Assembly (NCBI GenBank): GCA_030141605.1
Contig: JAQGDQ010000323.1
Coordinates: forward strand, 64,001-124,000
Direction: 5' to 3'
Length of the DNA stretch: 60,000 nt
Origin: Tubiluchus corallicola
Lineage: Eukaryota > Priapulida > Priapulimorpha > Priapulimorphida > Tubiluchidae
Part shown: piece by piece, positions 32,701 to 60,000 of the stretch
How the letters are laid out: each line of letters opens with the position of its first letter
Numbering within the stretch: the stretch's first letter is position 1
Made by a program: the position numbers and the translations under genes
The notes under the pieces: model-generated
The model's database searches: none
Told to the model about the DNA's origin: nothing
What the model saw: the letters and a program-made list of their open reading frames with translations, nothing else

Positions 32701-34056
32701 AACTTTTACACAGCATTGCTGTAAATACAAACTCTGTATGCTCGGTAATATAGGTGATACAAAAATTCCAAGACGAGTTTTTTAGCTAGTAAAGGGTTTT
32801 CTTTTTTCCAATAAACATGAACTTGCAACGAAGCCATCGATTTGAACCTTTGGCTTCCCGCTTCCATTCCAACTATTCCAATACTGCGTAAAGTATGATA
32901 AGTTTTTATATGCTTCTGTTGTTCAATTTCTTAAATGCACAATCTTCTTCTTAAAGCGTAACTGGTTAAAAAGCAGCAGGTCTTATCATTCAAAAGTAAT
33001 AATTAGCTTTGCTGTTTGTATTTTTGCAGAGTGTGGAAGGCGAGCACCATGAGAAAGCTGTCGAATTACTAAAAGCAGCAAAAGGTGAATATTACTTGAT
33101 GTTTTTATATATTGATGTAATATTGGTGTCGAGAGTGTGATTACTAAATGCTGTTTGATTGTGTTACGGTCTTAATTACGGTGTAGAAATCAGTGTTTCG
33201 TATTCTTTATAAGTTGAGGGAGGGATTTCTTTCTGGCACACAGCAATGATTCAGTGGCAGGGCTTAATTAACGTAGTAACAATGTAATAATTTCATTGTC
33301 CAGGGATAAGACCTAAAGTAACTCAGTACTTAGTATTATTTCCAATGTGGCCCGGAATATTATTACCCGGTTATTGCTTCGATAAGCCCGCGTGCTTAGT
33401 CAATGAAGCAGGGATGCCAAGTTTAAGTCTTTGGTATGACTCACTCAGGAGTTGAATCTGTGATTTCCCGGATGGGAAGTGATCACGCTACCCTTGATTT
33501 ATACTCACCGCCTGTGACTTCCGGAGTGGGAAGCGAGCACGCTAGCCTTAAGTTATACCCACTGACTGTCACTTCCCCGAGTGGGAAGCGAGCACGCCAC
33601 CTGTTTTGATTATGGCTTGCCTGTTGTTTCACAATGCAAATTTAACCATCTAGCAACCATGTAAACGTAACATCACTGTGAGCTTGTGCACAGTGACATT
33701 CTGCATCAGCTTGTATTTTTGTGAAATGACACACTGAACCAGCAGAAGTATCTTATCCATAACTTGTGGCAATATATCAATATGTTAAATGAAACCACCA
33801 TGAGTACCCATCCAGTTACTGGCCGCACTACGACAAGCACCTGATCCTCGTGCCAAAAAATGCACAATCAAAGGTTGTTTCATCTTGAACATTATTTGCA
33901 TTTGTGACTTGTATTTTTCCTACATGTCTGTGTTCATTAGTAATCTTTATTTACAAAGGTTCGATCAAGCTTGTGGTTCGCTACACGCCTAAAATTCTCG
34001 AAGAAATGGAGGCAAGATTTAGCCGACAGTTTCAGCGTCGACGTCCTACATCGTGA
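26693..34056 (+). CDS. LIN7: LIN7 scaffold protein (gene span, 5 exons)
   Basis: Exons 26693-26732, 28805-28995, 31888-32097, 33030-33084 and 33959-34056 join into 594 bases, 197 residues plus stop, with canonical sites and matching phases. An N-terminal L27 domain (about residues 12-75, beginning [15 protein letters not shown]) is followed by a PDZ domain (about 93-175) with the carboxylate-binding loop GLGF and the near-invariant stretch [18 protein letters not shown]7 (Veli/MALS) pairs with CASK/LIN2 and LIN10 at cell junctions and synapses and sorts membrane proteins at the basolateral side. The length equals that of vertebrate LIN7C. A possible AATAAA at 35605 would give a 3' UTR of about 1.5 kb. 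The gene converges on HEATR6. Confidence 0.96.
26733..28804. other. LIN7: LIN7 intron 1
   Basis: About 2.1 kb of very AT-rich sequence. No coding, RNA or clear transposon signal was recognised. Confidence 0.6.
28805..28995 (+). CDS. LIN7: LIN7 exon 2 (L27 domain)
   Basis: Acceptor TTGCAG, donor GTATAC; 191 bases. It encodes [40 protein letters not shown] and the [10 protein letters not shown] helix through RASATAK: the L27 heterodimerisation domain. Confidence 0.95.
29470..29934 (-). pseudogene. Older retroelement, 3' part (interrupted)
   Basis: On the minus strand [20 protein letters not shown] and, after a frameshift, [20 protein letters not shown] match the C-terminal part of endonuclease/RT retroelements (R-x-PDxR...; W-x-x-x-D-R-x-x-W). 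The 3' UTR contains the GTCTATTGTAGAC motif also seen at 10652. The element continues on the other side of the young insertion at 31311. Confidence 0.6.
29935..31296 (+). mobile_element. Young 5'-truncated non-LTR retrotransposon
   Basis: The insertion is bounded by CTGCCTTGACTTTA at 29921-29934 and 31297-31310, a perfect 14-bp target-site duplication. The element carries an open reverse transcriptase frame and a 37-base 3' tail without poly-A. Its 5' part, including the endonuclease, is missing. It lies in LIN7 intron 2, in the same direction as LIN7. Confidence 0.85.
30003..31259 (+). CDS. Reverse transcriptase ORF of the young element
   Basis: 418 codons from the first ATG; the same frame is open back to about 29943 ([19 protein letters not shown]), so the true protein began further upstream and was cut by truncation. 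RT blocks visible: [16 protein letters not shown] (catalytic Asp), [26 protein letters not shown] (catalytic Asp pair) and FKYLGSYI. After these come the post-RT block [30 protein letters not shown] and a W-R-x-L end. No stop or frameshift. The protein family is common in fish, flatworm, cnidarian and mollusc genomes; clade not resolved. No endonuclease domain. Confidence 0.9.
   Translation: MEKTREHRTSMHIAFIDFTKAFDSVNRELLYKVLSKCGCPDRFTSMVKALHTDMLARLSVNGQLSDPVEYNSGVKQGCKLAPSLFGLFAAVLLQVASGRLGSTKSIHVRFRYDGDIFDLRRLKARTKTRMMFLREAQYADDIAIFSDNPEDLQDLIDIYNETAKRMGLRINKRKTETMSVGSSDSVNFTIDGEQLGSVQRFKYLGSYICSDTRLDTELHARINAAASSFGRMRKRVFDNHDLTIATKLQVYKQCIIPQLTYGQETWTLYQDQVRSLRAVQQRHLRHILRIRWDDYVPNEDVLARAKMEDIEVTLTKAQLRWFGHVVRMNDKRPTKALLHGELTSGSRSVGCPLLRFKDKVKFSLRKGGKLDMLPFAVHDRPAWRSLVNNCAEKLDEERRMLGYARRFKSWIRDGFMDI
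31311..31480 (-). pseudogene. Older retroelement, upstream part
   Basis: On the minus strand [17 protein letters not shown] followed by KVKAEES matches the conserved ILGIxWxDxxxNxDL block that normally lies just upstream of the R-x-PDxR block. Removing the interval 29935-31310 brings the two together in the right order, which shows that this was one element split by a later insertion. Confidence 0.6.
31888..32097 (+). CDS. LIN7: LIN7 exon 3 (PDZ, main part)
   Basis: Acceptor CTGTAG, donor GTAAGT; exactly 70 codons, phase 0 on both sides. It encodes [20 protein letters not shown] and the PDZ start [19 protein letters not shown] through LLSVNGV. Confidence 0.95.
32140..32232 (+). repeat. Degenerate interstitial telomere-like (CCCTAA)n tract
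   Basis: About 90 bases of CCCTAA-type repeats with variants (CCTAAT, ACCCTAAATCTA, CCCAACCCTAG). The tract begins about 45 bases after the LIN7 exon 3 donor. CCCTAA is the C-rich strand of the TTAGGG telomere repeat used by most animals except many insects and nematodes. Confidence 0.7.
32360..32800 (+). repeat. Dispersed repeat family B, copy 1
   Basis: CAGTGTGCACCACTGATTCA near 32511 and blocks such as GACAAGATA, ACCTAAACTTGTT, AAAATGACTGCACCTAATGG recur in the same order near 50814 and 58886. No ORF. It lies in LIN7 intron 3. Confidence 0.65.
33030..33084 (+). CDS. LIN7: LIN7 exon 4 (PDZ helix)
   Basis: Acceptor TTTTGCAG, donor GTGAAT; 55 bases encoding [18 protein letters not shown], the alpha-B helix side of the peptide groove. 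The histidine at the helix start fits a class I PDZ ligand preference (known for the family). Confidence 0.95.
33440..33602 (-). repeat. Three tandem tRNA-related SINE-like units
   Basis: On the minus strand three units of about 54-57 bases carry TAGCGTGCTCGCTTCCCACT-like sequence, which resembles the A-box side of tRNA genes. The last unit ends with GATTCAACTCC, close to a pol III B box. Together they look like a tRNA-derived SINE whose head was tandemly copied. It lies in LIN7 intron 4. Confidence 0.5.
33959..34056 (+). CDS. LIN7: LIN7 exon 5 (C-terminus)
   Basis: Acceptor TACAAAG; 98 bases encoding [20 protein letters not shown] then [12 protein letters not shown] and TGA. The last PDZ strand and the conserved [12 protein letters not shown] segment are intact; the extreme C-terminus is short and arginine-rich. 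Confidence 0.95.
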
Positions 34057-34521
34057 ATCGCTCGAAACATTCTCTCTCTGCCACTTTCCTGCGCATTTTA
34101 GTCCTCGTACATTCCACATAATCAATTTTTTAGGTTAGTGATATTGAAACTTAATGTTTATTCTTTTTATTGTATACAAAGTATTTTATCAGCATCTTTG
34201 TTATTTTGGTGCAGAAAGTTTTTTTAAGAGATTTCGCCAATTTCAGATAAGCAGGGATCGTGAAACAATTGTGGTTTCTATTTTTTTAAGCAAAGTAAAT
34301 TACTAAATATTTTATGTACTTTTTCTGCTTCGTTGTGATGGCTAATCGATGTCAACTATGTAGAACTAATTTCATATATACGAGAATGACTGTATTGTGG
34401 TATAGTTTGTGTTGTATTGTAAGCAGAATGTTAGGCTAGTGATTCACTCTCAAGGTTAATTGCAACACGATGTATGTTGATGTGCAAGCAAATTGTTGTC
34501 ATTGTTAGCTGGTATTAATTT

Positions 34522-34643
34522 TCTAGCATTGTTCTGAAATCTTATTGTTACTTATTAACCTTTTTCATGCAGTAACTAATTATCTAGGCTCATTCTGAAA
34601 TGTTGTTGTTAATTGTTAACCGTTTTCATGCAGTAACTGCAAA
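34522..34643. repeat. Tandem duplication, about 62 bp x 2
   Basis: CTAGCATTGTTCTGAAAT... and CTAGGCTCATTCTGAAAT... each run to CATGCAGTAACT. Two diverged copies side by side, in the region that would be the LIN7 3' UTR or flank. Confidence 0.6.
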
Positions 34644-35610
34644 ACACCAGTACACAAACCTGCATATTTATGATTGCTTATATAAAGTTTATTTTCACAT
34701 CAATCTCATAGGGAGACTTGCCAACTCTCATGCATTAGGCGTGTCACATGCATTTTACCTCTTTCACACGTGCGCACACATTAAATTTCTGTTCTCACTC
34801 ATTCCATAACTTCACATGTAAGCTTGCAAATCACCTGGCTTGAACAGCTTCCTTTGCATCAGTACCAACCACAATATAACTAGAGGTGCTTGTAGCATTC
34901 ATGTGTCTAACCATGTATATTTCAAGTGTATTACAATTATTGAAAATTAAGCACATTTAGGTGCTGTTGAGCCTTTGTGTACAAATGAACATATCTTTAC
35001 ATAAAGCATGGTGAACTTCCATAACAGCATAAGAAAGTTTACTGGTACCTTTAAAATTATCCTGTTTTTTATTTTTTTGCCTCAATTTTTTGATAATTTG
35101 ATTTTAATACCAAAAATTTCTGGGACATAATTTGCCCTATCCCTGCCAGGGAAAGACGAGCCCCAAACTTTCTATGTTTCACGCTCATTTTTACCTCAAA
35201 TGGTTAGCAGCTCTGCATTGGCCTTTCATCGTTTCCCTATCTCTTCAGTGAGTACCCAGGATTTGCAACTTGTACATAAAACACAAAATAATAATGATAT
35301 TAGGATGACAAGTTAACTATTTGAATTTCCGCCTAGGAATTTCTTATTTCAAAACTGAATGCACTTTTACCAAGTTGTATTGCTGCTAACAGGCAACATT
35401 TTCGTTTTTAAAGTCAAATTTTACATCAAATAATTATAAAATGCTTTCAGTTTTAAAATTCAAAATTCCTAGGTGGAAATTCGTGCAATTAATTTCACCT
35501 ATTGATAATCTTAGTATCATTATTATTTTGTTTCATGAACAGATTGCTAATTCTGTGGTTTCAATGAGTCGATAGGGATGAAACACCTATGAGAGTGTTG
35601 TGAAAATAAA

Positions 35611-35712
35611 TGTGCAATGTTGTGTCAACAACCATGAATGTGCAATGTTGTGTACAAGCAACCATGAATGTGGCAATGTTGTGTACAAGCAACCATGATG
35701 TGCAATGTTGTG
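35611..35712. repeat. Tandem repeat, about 30 bp x 3.4
   Basis: Units starting TGTGCAATGTTGTGT at 35611, 35639, 35669 and 35699 with spacings 28, 30 and 30. It begins immediately after an AATAAA at 35605 that may be the LIN7 poly-A signal. Confidence 0.75.
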
Positions 35713-37504
35713 TTATTTAAAACACGTTAAGAATTCTACATCACCATTACACTAATATGTTACAGCTTGTTTGTGGAATGGCTATTACTGACCCGATTGG
35801 TACATAAGATTGAACTAAAACTGTTTAACGGATGGGTGTATTTCTAAAGTAACCACACAAATCAGTTTATCAGTGATTTAAGAGTGGTGCCTAAGTCATA
35901 CTATACATGGCAATTGTTAGGCACGCTTCCATAAGAAGCTAATAAATTATGCAACAGAAATAGATACAACAATACCAACAGAAAATTGATCTATATTATA
36001 ATAAATTTTACTGTCTACACACGTAAAACTGTGCTTGTTGCTTATCCATACATACATACATACATATATATAATTCTATAAAATGTATTGTGGTAAGTCT
36101 TCACTTAATATTGATAATGTGTTTTTACAAAAAACATCATAGGTAAAATGTTGCTGAGCAACAACAAAACACTTTCCAAACATAACAAAAATTGATGAGA
36201 ATAAGTTTCCCGAAAAAATCAGTAATGATTAGTTTATGACATGAATCAATTTTTTTTAGTTTTGTCTATGCATTACGATAGACAAAATAATACAGAGACA
36301 ATTTTGCTTATTCATAAATCTTTATTGACAGAAGTTTGTGCAATAAATATTAAATTCATGTTAAACTGTTCTGGACTAGCAAACTAGTTAACTTTCATTT
36401 GTCTATCACATCACCACATTTTTCATCACAGATCATTTTGATGTTACAACAAAGTAATTCACTACATCTGGTCTGTTTACTTACAAATTTTATGCTGAGT
36501 AATATGTAGGATTCAATAATTTAAACATATGAATCAACTACAGCTATTAACAGGAATATTTTACAAGAAGCAAAATTGCACAAATGTAGCAAATAAATTC
36601 TCAATGACAATAAGCCTTTTCACAGTTCCAGTGATTGATGATGATCGTGAAAAGGCCAAAAGTTAAGTGTACCAGACAATGCATTTGACAATGCCTCGCA
36701 GCCTACACTATTGTAATAGTGACAGCTTTAACAGCTAGCTAGAACTTTACCTAGTTCATTTTTTTTGTTCCCAAGCAAGATCCTGCTAGTAAATCACTCT
36801 ACGCATAGACTAATGCATAATTATGTAAAGTCCACGTAAAACAAGCGACGTTACTGAACTAATGCAGCAGATGGATTTGCTTTACTCACGTCACGTGATG
36901 GTTGTAGTTAAGACGCATTGCTGTGGTACATTTAACCTTGCTGCACACGAAAGTTTATTGTTCTAACAATGTGTCGTCGTTTTTTAACACTTTCCAACAT
37001 TCTAAACAAGAATTTTCTTCCACTTTTGGGCATGGGCTCAATCAGAAGGAGTGCCCCATCTTTCGGGTGAATTGGAGGCGAGATCAGACCTCTCAACTCA
37101 CGGTTTTACGGTTGTAGCTCATTCTTGTGGTATCGCGGTGCACATTTGCTTGCTCCTGGATGGTAAATAAATAAAAATTCTCTTCCACTTTTCTTCTGCA
37201 TAGAAGTTCAGAATGGCGCCACATCCTGGCAGCATCTTTGATGATAAGTTCATTTTGCATCAAAAACTACTAGGACAAGCAGCCAAATTTAGCAAATGTA
37301 TGACCTTATTTTGCACTAGCAAAGTTATTGCAAAACTGTTTTAACATTCAACACTATGAGTTTAACTTCCTTCCAAGAAAAAGTTTCAGTGCCATAGAAC
37401 TATCGTGATCATAACCCGGTTTTATATTTGCAACGTAAAATCAATTTTTTTAGCATTTTTTAAAAAATCTCCAGATCTATTTTTTCATAGGGTTGAGAGG
37501 TCTG

Positions 37505-37765
37505 CAGGGTGAATGGTTCAGCGGTCTCGATGTAGCACAGGCAACCGAAGTTAAGAATGGCGCGGATCCTGGTTAGTCAGTGGATCGGCGTACCTCTTCG
37601 ATTCTCATTCCTGGTGGTTTCATTTGCCGTGCTGATTATGGCTGTTCACCTCATATGCATTCTCGTATAAATGAGGCTAAGACACCACTGTTGGTTCAGT
37701 GACTCATCCTACGGGGAGGGGGGCATGCCCTTAATAATACCTTGTGTCAAATAAAATGAACTTGT
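37505..37765 (+). repeat. 5S rRNA-derived SINE, nearly complete copy
   Basis: At 37520-37610 the series GTCTCGATGTAGCACAGGCA, ACCGAAGTTAAG, TCCTGGTTAGTCAGTGGATC follows 5S rRNA (CTCGTCTGATCTCGGAAGCTAAG, GCCTGGTTAGTACTTGGATG). After a unique body, the 3' part GGTTCAGTGACTCATC is shared with copies near 46650 and 49951. It lies just downstream of the HEATR6 stop codon, probably in its 3' UTR or flank. Confidence 0.65.
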
Positions 37766-37843
37766 AACTTTAATAACAAATACTGACTTAACTTTAGTAA
37801 ACTATTTCACTCAACAGTCTTATGTGTTTCAAAGCGTAAAGAC

Positions 37844-58590
<20,747 letters not shown>

Positions 58591-58759
58591 CTGAAAAAGA
58601 AAGCATTCTAAGTGTAAATTTCAAACACCATAACATAAGTGAATCTCAGTACTAGGAGTTAGTTATTACAGGAAAGAGACAAAATGATATTTTTAAGCAG
58701 CTCGGCACTATGTTGACAGACATTTGAAAGAGAAGAAAATGGACTTTTGAAAGTTGTTG

Positions 58760-59545
58760 CAAAAAAATTTCCATACAAAGTTATATTCTTTTGGATTGTG
58801 CTTACTTGTTTGAAAAACTTACGTAATTGAAAAAGAAAATTCTTACTAATTTAAAATGTTCACTTAACGTTTCACTATACCAGAGTGCACCACTGACTCA
58901 CCAAAAAACATATTATTAATCTCAATGACAAGACAAAGCAATTTATACTGCTGTTTAGTTAGTGAAGAGTGTACTATGAATGGTCTGTACTACGAATCGT
59001 CTGATTTTTTTTTAAAATTTTGCTCAATGTTATCTAAACTTGTTTCAAACAACTTGCCATCAAAATGACTGAGCTTAATGGTCATTGCGGGCAGAGGCAT
59101 TTCAAGACTTCACGACGCCCTAGGCTGATAGATCTGTCCCACCCATTATGTACTGAACTGATTAAACAAATTCAGTTAAACAGGCTGCACAACTGTTTGT
59201 AGTGTCGTACCTTGTACTATTTCGTTATATGGCGCTTATATAGCAGCTGGTTTTAGTAACTGTTCATGCGTATTATACAACGCCTGTTTTGTTTGAATAT
59301 GAGCAGTTACACATTTTCTGAGGCGAATAAGAATTTTTTTAATATTGGACACGTAAAATGTGGTGCCCTAGGCTATAGCCTAGTTAGCCTATTGGTTAAT
59401 ATGTCGCTGATAGCAGGAGTTTAAATTTACAAGTTTTGTACAGTGTTGCTGATAACACAAGTTCTTTGCTCAATAAGATAGCATGTAAGTAGTACAAAAT
59501 TTCAAGATGAATATTTTAGCTTTATGTAAGTAAAGAGTTTCTTGT
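58760..59545 (+). repeat. Dispersed repeat family B, copy 3, interrupted
   Basis: 58760-59095 and 59410-59545 together match copies 1 and 2 (GAGTGCACCACTGACTCACC, then ..TAAATTTACAAGTTTTGTAC, CAATAAGATAGCATGTAAGT). The intervening 59098-59408 is absent from the other copies. Confidence 0.65.
59098..59408. mobile_element. Insertion of about 310 bp inside repeat B
   Basis: It starts CAGAGGCATTTCAAG and ends in a patch containing CCTAGGCTATAGCCTAG. CAGAGGC-type starts are common among hAT-like elements. No ORF; the termini are not clearly inverted copies. GCAG occurs at both edges, but is too short to prove a target duplication. Confidence 0.4.
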
Positions 59546-59884
59546 GCTTTAAGGACACGATTTACTCAATACAGTTGTACGTGGCAGGACCAGAATCTCT
59601 ATCATTACAGAGGTAATCTATCTACTACAATGAAACACTGGACAGGCAGAGGTGCCTTAGCCTTGTTTGGATGTGTAAACAAGTAACATGACAGATGAAA
59701 CCCGAAGGTGAGTACTGAATAGTCACCTATCCATTTGCCGAATAGTTATGGTGTTTTTTAACTTCGGTCACAAAGAGTACACAATAGTTACTCAGTTATC
59801 TGCCTAATATAGAAATTACACAAAAACAAGTTTTTCCAAACTGGAATGTATAAAATAACAATAATCAGATTAGAATTAGGGCAA

Positions 59885-60000
59885 GTGAGTTTTTTTGACA
59901 TCATTATCAGTGATATCATCAACATCTCGATTAACACCATCATTACCACCATCTTCATCTTCATCATCACCATCATCATTATCATCACCATCATCATCAT
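59885..60000. repeat. (CAT)n-rich simple repeat at the window edge
   Basis: Imperfect CATCAT/CACCAT/CTTCAT repeats to the last base. The minus-strand methionine-rich frame here is an artefact. Confidence 0.9.

Larger units (their letters stand above)
34057..37500. other. Convergent 3' spacer between LIN7 and HEATR6
   Basis: It contains the LIN7 3' UTR and flank, two short tandem repeats, and AT-rich sequence without recognisable genes. No further coding signal seen. Confidence 0.5.

Noticed and set aside
59788-60000. Methionine-rich minus-strand frame at the right edge as an upstream HEATR6 exon
   Set aside because: It is a translated (CAT)n simple repeat without acceptor/donor or HEAT similarity.

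Overview
The window is animal nuclear DNA: AT-rich, intron-rich and full of decayed transposons. Four protein-coding genes could be rebuilt by checking splice sites (GT..AG) and reading-frame phase across introns. The species cannot be named. Intron-dense metazoan orthologues, many non-LTR retrotransposons, SINE-like 5S- and tRNA-derived repeats, and a decayed CCCTAA-type tract fit a non-vertebrate metazoan.

Layout. (1) 1-13.4 kb: no supported gene; repeats and retrotransposon fragments. (2) 13.5-18.6 kb, minus: the 3' part of a C2H2 zinc-finger transcription factor gene, whose last two fingers resemble the C-terminal pair of Ikaros/Hunchback proteins. (3) 21.7-26.3 kb, minus: a complete four-exon MED31 gene (Mediator middle module, SOH1 domain, 145 aa) with a glutamine-rich tail. 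(4) 26.7-34.1 kb, plus: a complete five-exon LIN7 gene (L27 + PDZ, 197 aa). MED31 and LIN7 are head to head, with 351 bp between their start codons. (5) 37.8-58.6 kb, minus: 13 exons giving the C-terminal 706 residues of HEATR6; its 5' part was not found and probably lies beyond the right edge. LIN7 and HEATR6 converge.

Transposons shape the introns. LIN7 intron 2 holds a young, 5'-truncated non-LTR element with a 14-bp target-site duplication, sitting inside an older retroelement of opposite strand. A nearly full-length two-ORF LINE (about 4.4 kb) sits in a HEATR6 intron and is bordered by (GA)n tracts on both sides. Several MITE-like elements, 5S rRNA-derived SINEs, tRNA-derived heads and two dispersed families (called A and B here) fill other introns and spacers.

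I saw no operon, CRISPR array or new multi-gene system. The most unusual local structures are a 54-bp tandem array that includes the 5' edge of a HEATR6 exon, an 830-bp degenerate hexamer array open in more than one frame, and the nested or microsatellite-bordered retroelements.
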